Positions 1 through 10,616 are shown, counted from the first letter of the stretch. The stretch is DNA of 64,000 nucleotides from Porphyromonas catoniae ATCC 51270 (GCF_000565015.1 NZ_JDFF01000013.1:25978-89977), one strand, 5' to 3'. Numbers and translations are program-made. The notes: generated by a model not told the origin, from the letters alone.

Positions 1-282
1 GGCATGCTCTCCAACCTTCATCTTAGGGTATAGCCCACGCTCCTCTGGGAGGTAGCCTATATTACGTAGATCCTCCTCACGGATAGGTTTCCCAGCGAGG
101 AGCACCTCTCCACTGTCGGGAGCCGTGATACGGTTAATAATACGAATGAGGGAACTCTTACCTGCCCCATTGGGTCCAAGCAGGGCAAAGATCTCACCCT
201 CCCTAACGCTCAGTGAGACAGCATCCAAAGCGGTGTGTGCTGCATAGCGTTTGCTCACCTGCTTTACTTCTAAGTAAGGCAT
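1..282 (-). CDS. ABC transporter ATP-binding protein (truncated by window edge)
   Basis: The minus strand from the ATG at 280-282 reads MPYLEVKQVSKRYAAHTALD and continues open to the window edge, giving 94 residues of an ABC ATPase. Walker A is visible as GPNGAGKSS near residues 36-44. The segment after it (GEVLLAGKPI, then GYLPEERGLYPKM) contains the Q-loop region in a form typical of NatA/CcmA-like exporters that pair with ABC-2 permeases. The signature motif and Walker B lie outside the window, so the substrate and the partner permease cannot be stated. It is divergent from the acetyltransferase gene at 821, and the shared gap carries a 109-bp repeat array. Confidence 0.85.
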   Translation of the reverse strand, partial: MPYLEVKQVSKRYAAHTALDAVSLSVREGEIFALLGPNGAGKSSLIRIINRITAPDSGEVLLAGKPIREEDLRNIGYLPEERGLYPKMKVGEHA

Positions 283-461
283 ATTCACTTGTATTAAGTA
301 CAAAAACCTAACACAAATATAGGTAAAAACAGATGGCATCTTCTCTGGGAATTGGGGAGGCTTCCCTTCCAACCTTTCATAGCGTAATAACCCACTATAA
401 AACAGCGAATTGACACAAAATAAAAGAAGTTTATCCAGCACCTCTCCAACTCCCCCTGAAA

Positions 462-570
462 CGAGTTACCATAAGTCGCTTCATCGAGTTACCATAACTC
501 GTTTTAGAGACTTACCATAACTCTCCAGAACGACTTATGGTAACTCGATGAAGCGACTTATGGTAACTCG
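462..570. repeat. family A dyad array, copy 1 (5 x 17 bp, 6-nt spacers)
   Basis: Five 17-bp units start at 462, 485, 508, 531 and 554, each separated by 6 nt (cttcat, ttttag, ccagaa, atgaag). Each unit is a dyad of the form CGAGTTA, CCA or TGG, TAACTCG with small variations. Units 1-2 with their spacer are the reverse complement of units 4-5 with their spacer at 39 of 40 positions, so the whole array can fold into one long hairpin with unit 3 in the loop. Total length is exactly 109 bp. Confidence 0.95.
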
Positions 571-763
571 TTAGCACCCTCTACAACAGACTATAAACCA
601 ACCATATACAAATACAAATTCCTACCCTATCGGCACTGCGTTTTCACCCTCTCTGCATTCGTCCCTTTCTCTTCCCGTGGAACCAATGCGATAGGATCAG
701 AGACCTTATCTCAACCGGCCCATAGAGATCGGGGGTACAATAAGGCATATAGACTTTTTGGCG

Positions 764-771
764 TATCTTTG
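764..771 (+). promoter_or_regulatory. Bacteroidota -7 promoter box
   Basis: TATCTTTG matches the TAnnTTTG -7 element of the Bacteroidota housekeeping sigma factor. It lies about 50 bp before the acetyltransferase-panD-ffh operon. No clear TTTG was seen at the -33 position. Confidence 0.55.
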
Positions 772-820
772 TGGGTCAATTAATTAGCACCCGTGACGGG
801 GTGCAATGAGACATAGACAT

Positions 821-1948
821 ATGGCAGTTGAAATAAGACAGATCACGGAGAAGTCCGATATGAGGAAGTTCGTAAAGTTCAACCTCCGCCTCTATCGTGG
901 CAACCCATATCATGTGCCTGGACTAGTGGAAGACGAGCTACTGACACTAGACCCAGCACGAAACCCCGCCTTTAAGTTCTGCGAAGCCGCTTACTTCCTT
1001 GCCTACAAGGATGGACGTATCGTAGGGCGTATCGCTGGCATCATAAACCATCGAGCCAATGAGACGTGGAATCAGAATAATGCTCGCTTCGGCTTCGTGG
1101 ACTTCATCAACGATAATGAGGTCGTAGATGCTCTCTTTAGTGCCGTCATCGATTGGGCGAAGAAACGGGGTAAGGAAATGCTTCAGGGGCCTATGGGCTT
1201 CACAGACCTCGACCACGCAGGGATGCTCATTGAGGGCTTTGACCAGCTCGGCACGATGGCCACAATCTACAACTACGCCTACTACCCCAAGCAAATGGAG
1301 CGTATGGGCTTCATCAAGGATCAGGACTGGCAGGAGTACAAGATCTTCGTGCCTGATGAGATGCCAGAGAAGCATCGTCGCATCGCAGAGATTGTCCGCA
1401 AGAAGTACGGGCTAAAGACTCTAAAGTTCCGTTCTCAGCAGGAGATTCTCCCCTATGCCCATCGTATCTTCGATACCCTCAACCAGGCTTACTCCGTACT
1501 CTATGGAGTCTCCGAGCTCTCTCGTGAACAGATTGATTACTACGTACGCATGTATATCCCCATGCTACGCTACGACTATGTCACTGTAATCGTGCGTGAG
1601 GAGGATGATAAGGTGGTAGGCTTTGGCATCACACTGCCTAACCTTAGTCGTGCCCTCCAGAAGGCAAAGGGACGCCTCTTCCCCTTCGGTTGGGCGCACC
1701 TCCTACGTGCATTGAAAATGAAAAACCCTGTCGTAGACCTCTATCTCATCGGCGTTATCCCTGAATACCAGAACAAAGGTGTCAATGCCCTGCTCTTCGA
1801 TGACCTCATCCCTATCTTCCACAAGAACGGGATACGCTACGCCGAGAGCAACCCCGAGCTAGAGACCAACGCCGCTGTACAAATGCAGTGGAACTATTTC
1901 GAGCGCAAGCACCATAAGACCCGTCGTGCTTGGATCAAAGAAATCTAA
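821..1948 (+). CDS. GNAT-fold N-acetyltransferase-like protein
   Basis: The product (375 residues from the chosen start, MAVEIRQITEKSD) resembles a conserved Bacteroidota family of large GNAT-like proteins. The N-terminal half has the family pattern of a short beta strand, then YRGNPYHVPGLVEDE, and a conserved GRIVGRIAGIINH acetyl-CoA-fold strand near residues 64-78. A C-terminal GNAT-like strand and loop (DLYLIGVIPEYQNKGVNALL) follows near residue 300. An in-frame ATG 15 nt upstream (806) is possible, but homologues as I recall begin at the MxVxI strand. It is the first gene of a tight operon with panD (3-nt gap) and ffh. The substrate is unknown. Confidence 0.75.
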   Translation: MAVEIRQITEKSDMRKFVKFNLRLYRGNPYHVPGLVEDELLTLDPARNPAFKFCEAAYFLAYKDGRIVGRIAGIINHRANETWNQNNARFGFVDFINDNEVVDALFSAVIDWAKKRGKEMLQGPMGFTDLDHAGMLIEGFDQLGTMATIYNYAYYPKQMERMGFIKDQDWQEYKIFVPDEMPEKHRRIAEIVRKKYGLKTLKFRSQQEILPYAHRIFDTLNQAYSVLYGVSELSREQIDYYVRMYIPMLRYDYVTVIVREEDDKVVGFGITLPNLSRALQKAKGRLFPFGWAHLLRALKMKNPVVDLYLIGVIPEYQNKGVNALLFDDLIPIFHKNGIRYAESNPELETNAAVQMQWNYFERKHHKTRRAWIKEI

Positions 1949-1951
1949 ACG

Positions 1952-2305
1952 ATGCTCATCGAACTACTCAAATCAAAAATTCATCGAGTTACTGTCACCG
2001 AGGCCAATCTCTCCTATGTAGGGAGCATAACCTTAGACCAAGACCTCATAGAGGCTGCAAACATTCTCCCTGGGGAGAAAGTGCAAATCGTAAATAACAA
2101 CAATGGGGCACGCCTTGAGACCTACGTCATCGCAGGGGAGCGAGGCTCAGGTGTGGTGTGCCTCAATGGTGCAGCAGCACGCCTCGTGCAGCCTGGCGAC
2201 ATCGTAATCATCATGGCCTACGCCTGGATGTCTCAAGAGGAAGCTCAGAACTTCAAGCCCGCTGTCGTCTTCCCCGATACGGAAACAAACAGACTTATCC
2301 CATAG
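1952..2305 (+). CDS. panD: aspartate 1-decarboxylase
   Basis: The enzyme decarboxylates L-aspartate to beta-alanine for pantothenate and coenzyme A synthesis. At 117 residues it has normal family length. The self-cleavage site is visible at Gly24-Ser25 in SYVGSIT; Ser25 becomes the pyruvoyl cofactor. [13 protein letters not shown] and [17 protein letters not shown] are the usual active-site and core segments. It starts 3 nt after the acetyltransferase stop and ends 6 nt before ffh, so it is surely cotranscribed with both. Confidence 0.95.
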   Translation: MLIELLKSKIHRVTVTEANLSYVGSITLDQDLIEAANILPGEKVQIVNNNNGARLETYVIAGERGSGVVCLNGAAARLVQPGDIVIIMAYAWMSQEEAQNFKPAVVFPDTETNRLIP

Positions 2306-2311
2306 CAATAT

Positions 2312-3655
2312 ATGTTTGAGAACCTTAGTGAACGCCTTGAGCGGTCCTTTAAAATCCTAAAGGGCGAAGGCAAGATCACCGAGCTAAACGTCGCCGAAAC
2401 CCTCAAGGATGTACGCCGTGCACTCCTCGAGGCAGACGTGAACTACAACGTAGCAAAGAAATTTACCGAAGAGGTCAAGGAGAAAGCCCTAGGACAAAAC
2501 GTACTTACCGCTGTGCGCCCAGGCGAACTGATGGTAAAGATCGTCCACGATGAGCTGGCTCAGCTCATGGGGAGCAAGGCCACCGAAATCAACCTCAAAG
2601 GGACACCTGCCATCATCCTGATGTCGGGGCTCCAAGGCTCTGGGAAAACCACCTTCTCGGGGAAGCTCGCTCATCTGCTCAAGACAAAGCAAAGCAAGAA
2701 GCCTCTACTCGTCGCCTGTGACGTCTATCGTCCCGCAGCTATCGAGCAGCTGCGAGTCTTGGCAGAGCAGATTGCTGTGCCTGTGTACTTTGACCTCGAG
2801 AGTAAGGATCCCGTAAGCATCGCTCGACGAGGCGTGGCTGAAGCAATGGCACAGGGTTGTGACGTTGTAATCATCGATACCGCAGGTCGACTGGCCATTG
2901 ACGAAGAGATGATGCGCGAGATACAAGCCGTGAAGGAGGCTATCCGACCAAGTGAAACGCTCTTCGTCGTAGACTCTATGACAGGGCAAGATGCAGTCAA
3001 TACGGCGAAGGAGTTCAACGACCGCTTGGACTTCGATGGAGTCGTACTCACAAAGCTCGATGGAGATACACGTGGCGGTGCAGCACTATCTATCCGCACG
3101 GTCGTAGATAAGCCAATCAAGTTTGTTGGGATGGGCGAGAAGATGGATGCATTGGACGTCTTCCACCCCGAGCGTATGGCAGATCGTATCCTCGGCATGG
3201 GAGATATTGTCTCGCTTGTGGAGCGTGCTCAGCAGCTCTATGACGAGCGAGAAGCACGCCGTCTCGAGGAGCGCATAGCGAAGGATCAGTTCGACTTCAA
3301 CGATTTCCTTACACAGATCCATCAAATCAAAAAGATGGGGAACATCAAGGAACTGGCAGCAATGATCCCCGGCGTAGGCAAGGCCCTCAAGGATATTGAC
3401 ATCAATGACGATGCATTCAAGAGCATCGAAGCAATCATCTACTCGATGACACCCGAGGAGCGAGCAAAGCCACACATCCTCGATGGACATCGCCGCAAGC
3501 GTATAGCACTCGGGAGTGGTACAACGGTGCAGGACGTCAATAAGCTCCTGACGCAGTTCACCCAGACCCGCAAGATGATGAAAACGCTCCAGGGCTTCAA
3601 GGGTGGCAAGATGCCTAAGATGCCCTCTATGCCTATGGGTAAGCCTCGCTTCTAG
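2312..3655 (+). CDS. ffh: signal recognition particle protein Ffh
   Basis: Ffh is the SRP54 GTPase that binds signal sequences and 4.5S RNA and delivers ribosomes to FtsY at the inner membrane. The 447 residues show the N domain (1-90), the G domain with GLQGSGKTT (106-114), DTAGRL and TKLDGDTRGG, and a C-terminal methionine-rich M domain ending in a Met/Lys/Pro-rich tail (GKMPKMPSMPMGK). Start and length agree with the family. It is the last gene of the acetyltransferase-panD-ffh operon. The 4.5S RNA gene was not found in the window. Confidence 0.97.
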   Translation: MFENLSERLERSFKILKGEGKITELNVAETLKDVRRALLEADVNYNVAKKFTEEVKEKALGQNVLTAVRPGELMVKIVHDELAQLMGSKATEINLKGTPAIILMSGLQGSGKTTFSGKLAHLLKTKQSKKPLLVACDVYRPAAIEQLRVLAEQIAVPVYFDLESKDPVSIARRGVAEAMAQGCDVVIIDTAGRLAIDEEMMREIQAVKEAIRPSETLFVVDSMTGQDAVNTAKEFNDRLDFDGVVLTKLDGDTRGGAALSIRTVVDKPIKFVGMGEKMDALDVFHPERMADRILGMGDIVSLVERAQQLYDEREARRLEERIAKDQFDFNDFLTQIHQIKKMGNIKELAAMIPGVGKALKDIDINDDAFKSIEAIIYSMTPEERAKPHILDGHRRKRIALGSGTTVQDVNKLLTQFTQTRKMMKTLQGFKGGKMPKMPSMPMGKPRF

Positions 3656-3713
3656 CTAGTCCTCAGTACTAAGGCTTGCCTCCTTGGATAGGAGAGCAAC
3701 GTATTCTTATGGC

Positions 3714-3756
3714 AGAGACACTAAGGAGCTTGGCTTCTCAGTGTCTCTACCTTTTA
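3714..3756 (+). terminator. hairpin downstream of ffh
   Basis: AGAGACACT at 3714-3722 pairs with AGTGTCTCT at 3740-3748 and is followed by acctttta. A modest intrinsic terminator for the ffh operon. Confidence 0.6.
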
Positions 3757-3829
3757 TCGTCCCTAGACTACTCTTTTCCCATAGGGTTTTCTTAGCCTTT
3801 GTTTCCTTTCTTGATACGAAGGTTTTCTG

Positions 3830-3861
3830 TTTGCCTAAGTGGGGTAATTGCACTACTTTTG
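3830..3861 (+). promoter_or_regulatory. promoter of tig
   Basis: TTTG at 3830-3833 and TACTTTTG at 3854-3861 are separated by 20 bp. This fits the Bacteroidota -33/-7 promoter. Transcription would start near 3868, leaving a leader of about 75 nt before tig. Confidence 0.75.
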
Positions 3862-3942
3862 TAGTCAATTTGTTAAGGGGGTTACCTCAAGGTAAGTCCT
3901 CACTCCAGCAAAGTATAGTATACATTAAATAATATAAGACGA

Positions 3943-5313
3943 ATGGCTGTATCGATTAAGCAGACCTCAGACGTAGCAGCAGTGATCACGGTCACCCTAG
4001 CACCAGCTGACTACCTACCCCAAGTAGAAAAAGAAATCAAGAACTACCAGAAGCGTGCAAACATCCCCGGCTTCCGCAAAGGGCATGCACCGCTGGGATT
4101 AATCAAGAAGCAGGTCGGCACATCGGTGAAGGTAGAGGAGATTAACCGAGCTGTAGTCAACGCACTCTTCAGCTATATTGACGAAGAGAAGCTCGACATC
4201 CTCGGTAGCCCTATCCCCGTAGAGAATGAGAAGGAGTATGACTTCGCTACCGAAGAGAACTTCGAGTTTTCCTATGACGTTGCCCTCGCCCCCAAGCTGG
4301 AGATCAAGCTAACTAAGCGAGATAAGCTCGCTTACTACCGCATTGCTGCTACCAAGCAGATGGAGGACGAACAGATCCAACGCATGCTCGAGAGCGCAGG
4401 CAAGCAGGTAGACGTCGAGAGTGTAGAAGATAATGACGTAGTCTACGGCCGCATGCTCCAGCTCGAGAATGGAGAAGTCAAGGAAGGCGGCATCGAAGCT
4501 GAGAAGGCATTGATTCTCCCCCGCTACGCAAAGAACGAAGCCGAGAAGGCTAAGCTCATCGGTGCGAAGGTTGGTGATACGCTCACCATCGAACCATTTG
4601 CGCTCTACGAAGGTGACGTAGCCAACATCGCTACCCTACTTAGCATCGAGAAGGAAGCTGTCCCCGCACTCGATGGCGTCAGCTTCTCCTACCAGATCCA
4701 CAAGATCTCTCGCCACGTACCAGCCGAGATGAACGAAGAGTTCTTCGCACAGGCCTTCGGAGAGGCTAGTGATATTCGCACCGAGGAAGCTCTGCGTGCC
4801 AACATCCGTGAGAGCTTCGCTGAGCAGTTCGCTACCGAGAGCGACTATAAGTTCACACGTGATCTCCGTGCTCTTCTGCTGAAGAAGGCTGGGAAAGTAG
4901 CCTACGACGAAGCCCTGCTCAAGCGTATCTTCATCGCTCGCAACAAGGACGTCAAGGAAGACGAACTCGACCGTGACCTTCCCAAGATCCTCGATGATAT
5001 CACCTTCGACCGCATTAAGGCACAGATGCTCGAAGCTGCTGGTGTGAAGATCGAAGAAGAGGACGTGAAGAAGTTTGCCCTCGTGGTTGCCAAGAACCAG
5101 TTCGCTATGTACGGCATGACGAGCGTGCCCGATGACGTGCTGGCAGGCTACGCTGAGAACATGCTCAAGGACAACCGCACGAAGGAGAACCTCATCGACC
5201 GAGTAGCCGACTCCAAGCTCGCTGCCATCGCCAAGGAAAAAGTAGCAGTCGAAGAGAAGGAAGTCAGCCCAGAGGAGTTCAATGCTCTGATGAGCGAAGG
5301 CGCAGCAGCCTAG
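3943..5313 (+). CDS. tig: trigger factor
   Basis: Trigger factor is the ribosome-bound chaperone that meets nascent chains at the exit tunnel. The ribosome-binding signature GFRKGHAP is present at residues 43-50. The 456 residues match the usual length: N-terminal ribosome-binding domain (1-115), a divergent central PPIase-like segment (about 150-240) and a long helical C-terminal chaperone domain. The central domain lacks an obvious strong FKBP signature, as I recall for Bacteroidota homologues. A single-gene unit with its own promoter; the gap after it holds only repeats. Confidence 0.93.
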   Translation: MAVSIKQTSDVAAVITVTLAPADYLPQVEKEIKNYQKRANIPGFRKGHAPLGLIKKQVGTSVKVEEINRAVVNALFSYIDEEKLDILGSPIPVENEKEYDFATEENFEFSYDVALAPKLEIKLTKRDKLAYYRIAATKQMEDEQIQRMLESAGKQVDVESVEDNDVVYGRMLQLENGEVKEGGIEAEKALILPRYAKNEAEKAKLIGAKVGDTLTIEPFALYEGDVANIATLLSIEKEAVPALDGVSFSYQIHKISRHVPAEMNEEFFAQAFGEASDIRTEEALRANIRESFAEQFATESDYKFTRDLRALLLKKAGKVAYDEALLKRIFIARNKDVKEDELDRDLPKILDDITFDRIKAQMLEAAGVKIEEEDVKKFALVVAKNQFAMYGMTSVPDDVLAGYAENMLKDNRTKENLIDRVADSKLAAIAKEKVAVEEKEVSPEEFNALMSEGAAA

Positions 5314-5538
5314 TTCATCCCCCACTTCCGATGGTCTCTCTTCAGGGTCACAGCCTTGTAGGGAGACTGTCGTTTTATAAGCGATCTTTTCTTTCGGATA
5401 GGGAGGCTTGGGATCAAGCCCAAGTGACTCAAGTGAGGGTGCTAACTTGGCAAACTAAGCAAGCCTGAAGCAAGGCTAATAAACAATCCTTGCAACTAGC
5501 TATAATAAAGCGTGTTAGACTAACCTCAATTAGGTGCT

Positions 5539-5628
5539 AAAATTAGGTATATAGGGTGCAACAGCACCGTATATTGGGTGCAAACGCACCGTATATTGGG
5601 TGCGAGTGCACCCTATATACCTAATTTT
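5539..5628. repeat. family E dyad array (22-bp pitch)
   Basis: Perfect 21-bp outer arms at 5539-5559 and 5608-5628 enclose two copies of an 18-bp dyad (GCACCGTATATTGGGTGC) separated by 4-nt spacers (aaca, aaac, gagt). The pitch is 22 bp. The outer arms contain variants of the same unit (TATATAGGGTGC). The whole element can fold as one hairpin or as several small ones. It lies between tig and the ABC-F gene; the rest of that gap (5314-5684) shows nothing else. Confidence 0.9.
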
Positions 5629-5663
5629 CTTCTCCTCCTTTCTCCCCTTTCGAAAGCCTTTAA

Positions 5664-7304
<1,641 letters not shown>

Positions 7305-7325
7305 CAGCTCCCCCTTCAATAAAGA

Positions 7326-7366
7326 AGCCTAGACGAAGCTCCGCAGAGCACCGTCTAGGCTTTTTG
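7326..7366 (+). terminator. terminator of ABC-F gene
   Basis: AGCCTAGACG (7326-7335) pairs with CGTCTAGGCT (7352-7361), followed by a T run. A clear intrinsic terminator. Confidence 0.85.
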
Positions 7367-7494
7367 CATTATTCATAGAGCAAATACGATAAGTAATGGA
7401 TAAAGTAGCCCTCTTGCTAGGTCACAACCCCAAGGCTTGACCTTGTCTCTGTGAGGAAAACTCCCCTAAAGAAATACAAAGGGAAACCCCACAG

Positions 7495-7626
7495 AGGTAT
7501 CCTCGTAATCACCCTAAGGGTATCCCCGTAACCTCTCTAGAGGTACCGGGGATAACTCTAGAGAGGTACCGAGGGCACCTATTGAAGGGCTGTAAACGTA
7601 GGGTATCAAGGGCATCTAAAGCACCT
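7495..7626. repeat. family C dyad array, copy 1 (23-bp pitch)
   Basis: Units at 7495, 7518, 7541 and 7564 share AGGTATCCTCGTAATCA-like sequence (consensus near GGTATCCCCGTAACCT and its inverse), each 17 bp with 6-nt spacers ccctaa, ctctag, ctagag. Two weaker units in the same phase follow at 7587 and 7610 (gggctgtaaacgtaggg, gggcatctaaagcacct). The pitch equals that of families A and B. The rest of the 7305-7888 gap holds only the terminator and the promoter noted. Confidence 0.75.
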
Positions 7627-7805
7627 ATTCTTATCAAGAGCCAAAGGCAAAGGACACGAAACAGGAGAAACGCACACGAAACCAGATCAATACCTATCAG
7701 AGGAGACTTCCCCCCCCCCGATGAACATACGAAGTAAAACACCCGAGCCAAACAGAGCCTCCCCACACCAAGGTATGGCACAAAACCCAAGAGCCATAGA
7801 ATGGT

Positions 7806-7813
7806 TATCTTTG
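7806..7813 (+). promoter_or_regulatory. -7 promoter box of rhomboid operon
   Basis: TATCTTTG lies 76 bp before the first rhomboid gene. No good -33 TTTG was seen. Confidence 0.5.
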
Positions 7814-7888
7814 TATTAGTCGTGAGAGAAAGTAAGCCTCACTGCAACGTATTAAGCGAAAAAGAAAGAAGAGAAAAGATAAGACAAG

Positions 7889-8593
7889 ATGATGCAACAA
7901 CCCTCCTCAGCTTGGTCTCGTTGGGCTCCGCCCGCTGTGCGTAACCTCATCGTCATTAACTTCATCATCTGGATTGCCTCTATGGTGCTGCTGCGCCGAG
8001 GGATTGACGTCAATGATTTACTGGGTTTGCATTACTTCTCTGCCCCGAAGTTTAGCTTCGTCCAGTTCTTTACCTATATGTTCCTGCACAGCACCAGCTC
8101 CATAGAGCATGTCTTCTCAAACATGTTTGCTCTCTGGATCTTTGGTTCTACCATCGAGCAGGTATGGGGGGCGAAGCGTTTCCTACTCTTCTATATCGTG
8201 TCGGGGCTTAGTGCAGCACTGATGCAAGAGTTGAGCTGGATGTACGAGTTGGGTGACCTCAGCGGCTACGAACTCATACGCACGGAAGCTGGACTTTATT
8301 CAACGAAGGACTTCCTTAATCTCTTGGTTACAGTTGGGGCTTCGGGATCGGTGTTCGGCATCTTGCTTGCCTTCGGGATGCTCTTCCCCAATGCCTATGT
8401 CTTCGTGGGCTTCTTTATCCCGATGAAAGCGAAGTACTTTGTCTTCCTCTACGGAGCACTTGAGCTCTACCTCGGGGTACACAACACGGGCGGTGGTGTA
8501 GCACACTTTGCCCACCTCGGAGGGATGATTGGCGGGCTCATCCTCATCCTATTATGGCGTAAGAAAGGTGAGATCTCCCAGCAGAACTATTAG
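7889..8593 (+). CDS. rhomboid family intramembrane serine protease
   Basis: Rhomboids cleave transmembrane segments of substrate proteins inside the membrane. The 234 residues contain about six hydrophobic segments. The catalytic serine motif GASG is at 150-153 (Ser152), and the catalytic histidine lies in AHFAHLGG (His209). The conserved HVFSN segment at 74-78 supplies the oxyanion-hole His and Asn. A long loop with charged residues (about 118-142) separates two helices. It is followed directly by a second rhomboid-like gene, as in other Bacteroidota. The substrate is unknown. Confidence 0.9.
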   Translation: MMQQPSSAWSRWAPPAVRNLIVINFIIWIASMVLLRRGIDVNDLLGLHYFSAPKFSFVQFFTYMFLHSTSSIEHVFSNMFALWIFGSTIEQVWGAKRFLLFYIVSGLSAALMQELSWMYELGDLSGYELIRTEAGLYSTKDFLNLLVTVGASGSVFGILLAFGMLFPNAYVFVGFFIPMKAKYFVFLYGALELYLGVHNTGGGVAHFAHLGGMIGGLILILLWRKKGEISQQNY

Positions 8594-8627
8594 CCGTTAC
8601 CTCCCCTTCCTCAGGGCAGATGCGCCT

Positions 8628-9440
8628 ATGATCTATTGGATCATAGCCGTACAGGTCGTTGTGTACCTAGCCCTCAGCCTCATTGACCTCGTCTGTACAC
8701 TCGTCTCCCCCCTTCGCTGGTGGCATGTGGGGAGCTTCCTCTCTTTCCGCCCCGAGTTGAGCTACCTAGCCTCTCATCCATGGAGCCTCGTAACCTATAT
8801 TCTTCCCCACGATAGCCTCCTGCACCTGATTGGGAACATGCTCCTGCTCTGGGTGCTACAGCGTCCTGTAGAGCCACGACTAAACCCTCGTCGCACCATC
8901 GTGCTCTATCTATATGGAGCAGTAGCAGGAGCCCTAGGCTATCTCGCAGGGTATTACGTCGGGGGATCACTAGGTCTTTTTATCCTACTCCCCCTAGAGC
9001 TGATGGGTGCATCATCGGCCATCCTCACTCTACTCACTGCGACTCTTATACTACGCTATCGGGGACGAGCCCACGGCACGGCATCCTCTACTCAAGATAA
9101 GTCCCTTTGGATAGCTCTGGGGCTGATCCTGCTGTGGGGACTACTCAGCTACCGTAATATCGGGGGACACCTGGCTCATGCAGGAGGGATAGCCTGCGGG
9201 GTACTCTTCGCTCTACTTCTGGGGCGAGGCATCGACATGACTGCCCCCCTAGTGCGCCTCATACAACGAGCCTCAAACAACAGATCTACACCCCCAACCT
9301 CGTCTGAGCCTCCTCTCCCTCTTTCCCCCGAGGAGGAGGCAATCCTCAAGAAGCTTCGCCACTCTGGCTATGGTAGCCTAACCGAGGTAGAGCGAGCAAA
9401 GCTACGCCTCATTGGGGAGCGAATAGCACATCAATCCTAG
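8628..9440 (+). CDS. second rhomboid-like membrane protein
   Basis: A rhomboid-fold protein of about 271 residues from the ATG at 8628. It keeps the key residues: HLIGN (66-70), the serine motif GASS (127-130, Ser129) and HLAHAGG (181-187). About six membrane segments are followed by a cytoplasmic Pro/Ser-rich stretch and a helical C-terminal tail (EEEAILKKLRHSGYGSLTEVE), a tail pattern seen in Bacteroidota rhomboids. The start is uncertain: the open frame continues upstream through GTG 8568 and TTG 8529 into the previous gene, and the residues just before the chosen ATG (SRYLPFLRADAP) look like a plausible N-terminus. Likely cotranscribed with the gene before it. Confidence 0.82.
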   Translation: MIYWIIAVQVVVYLALSLIDLVCTLVSPLRWWHVGSFLSFRPELSYLASHPWSLVTYILPHDSLLHLIGNMLLLWVLQRPVEPRLNPRRTIVLYLYGAVAGALGYLAGYYVGGSLGLFILLPLELMGASSAILTLLTATLILRYRGRAHGTASSTQDKSLWIALGLILLWGLLSYRNIGGHLAHAGGIACGVLFALLLGRGIDMTAPLVRLIQRASNNRSTPPTSSEPPLPLSPEEEAILKKLRHSGYGSLTEVERAKLRLIGERIAHQS

Positions 9441-9443
9441 CCA

Positions 9444-10595
9444 ATGAAGAAGAGCCAAACACAAAGTTCGTTCCTTAAGATCAGCTCACGCATTATCAAG
9501 GTCACGCTCGTGACCCTGACGGTGATACAATGCTCTCTCTTCCTCCTAGGAGCTTACTCAGGCTACATTCCACCCATCAAGTGGATTATCCCAGCTTTTC
9601 TGGGGCTGTTCTTCCCTATCCTACTGATCCTCCAGCTCATCATTACCCTAGTATGGATGCTGGTAAGGGAATGGCGCTGGCTACTCTCGGTCCTTGCCGT
9701 TTGGCTCATAGCCCTACCTCAGCTGCTTATTTACTTCCCCATCAACCGAGCAGACAAACTGCTCGCAGCAGAAGAGAGCACTACGATACGGGTACTCTCA
9801 TACAACGTCTGCGCCTTCGGCTTCAAGCCCCATTCAGCTACCCAGCCCAATGCCGTCCTGCAATACATCAAAAGCAGTGGAGCTGACCTCGTATGTCTTC
9901 AGGAGGCTATGCTCAATCAGAATCCCTTCGCTGGGGTTGTCACCAAGACACTCCAAAGCTATCTAAACAAGGACTATCCCTTCATCCGTGTCATCCGTGT
10001 CAATCGAGGTGGTAGTACCCTTGCCATTCTCTCCAAGCACCCAATTATGCGCATAGAGGAGATCCCCATCTCCTCATGGGTCAACGGAGCTATCGCAGCC
10101 AAGGTGCTCATCGGGGGCAAGGAAACTCTCCTCATCAATGCCCACTTAGAGTCCTTCCATCTCAAGCGTGTCGATGGGGAGCAATACCTGCACCTAGCCA
10201 AGCAAGGCGAGGCAGTACGGCTACAAGATGCCCTCAGAGCCAAGCTTAGCCCTACGATTAAGGCACATAACGTGCAAGCAAATGTCCTAAGTGAATACAT
10301 CCGTGCCAATAGCTCGGAGGGACGCGTGATTGTCTGTGGAGACTTCAACGACACCCCGCTCTCCTACGTCCATAGGAAGGTCTCTGAGGGGATGGAGGAT
10401 GCCTTCGTAGAGCGCGGGAATGGCTTTGGGTTCACCTTCCATACACGTCCTTTTGTCGTACGCATTGATCACATCATCTATGGCAAGGCCTTCCGTGCCG
10501 TGAGCTGTGAGGTAGACAAGCGAGCGACCGAGTCAGATCATTACCCCATCGAGGCTGTACTCACTCTAAGAGATACCGAGCAAGCCGGTGAATAG
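9444..10595 (+). CDS. endonuclease/exonuclease/phosphatase (EEP) family protein, membrane-anchored
   Basis: The 383 residues begin with two hydrophobic segments (about 18-38 and 45-70, a third possible to 95), followed by an EEP-fold domain that would face the periplasm or lie at the membrane surface. Family residues are visible: LSYNVCAFG, DLVCLQEA (metal-binding Glu), INAHLESF, GDFNDTP and SDHYPIEAVL (catalytic Asp-His). The family hydrolyses phosphodiesters of nucleic acids, lipids or sugar phosphates; the substrate here is unknown. It starts 3 nt after the rhomboid-like gene and probably shares its transcript. Confidence 0.85.
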   Translation: MKKSQTQSSFLKISSRIIKVTLVTLTVIQCSLFLLGAYSGYIPPIKWIIPAFLGLFFPILLILQLIITLVWMLVREWRWLLSVLAVWLIALPQLLIYFPINRADKLLAAEESTTIRVLSYNVCAFGFKPHSATQPNAVLQYIKSSGADLVCLQEAMLNQNPFAGVVTKTLQSYLNKDYPFIRVIRVNRGGSTLAILSKHPIMRIEEIPISSWVNGAIAAKVLIGGKETLLINAHLESFHLKRVDGEQYLHLAKQGEAVRLQDALRAKLSPTIKAHNVQANVLSEYIRANSSEGRVIVCGDFNDTPLSYVHRKVSEGMEDAFVERGNGFGFTFHTRPFVVRIDHIIYGKAFRAVSCEVDKRATESDHYPIEAVLTLRDTEQAGE

Positions 10596-10616
10596 AGAGA
10601 CGAAAGGCAGGATGAT

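Larger units (their letters stand above)
283..820. other. divergent intergenic region, no gene seen
   Basis: This gap separates the divergent ABC ATPase and acetyltransferase genes. It holds the dyad array at 462-570, a possible array tail at 581-599 and a promoter-like box at 764-771. No credible ORF or RNA gene was seen in the rest. Confidence 0.6.

Noticed and set aside
462..570. CRISPR array
   Set aside because: Regular spacing suggested it, but units are 17-bp dyads, spacers are 6 nt, unit number is fixed, and no cas genes are in the window.
3684..3932. 82-codon plus-strand frame before tig
   Set aside because: It runs across the ffh terminator and the tig promoter and has no family likeness.
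7509..7790. 93-codon minus frame
   Set aside because: It lies over the family C array and a promoter; composition is not protein-like.
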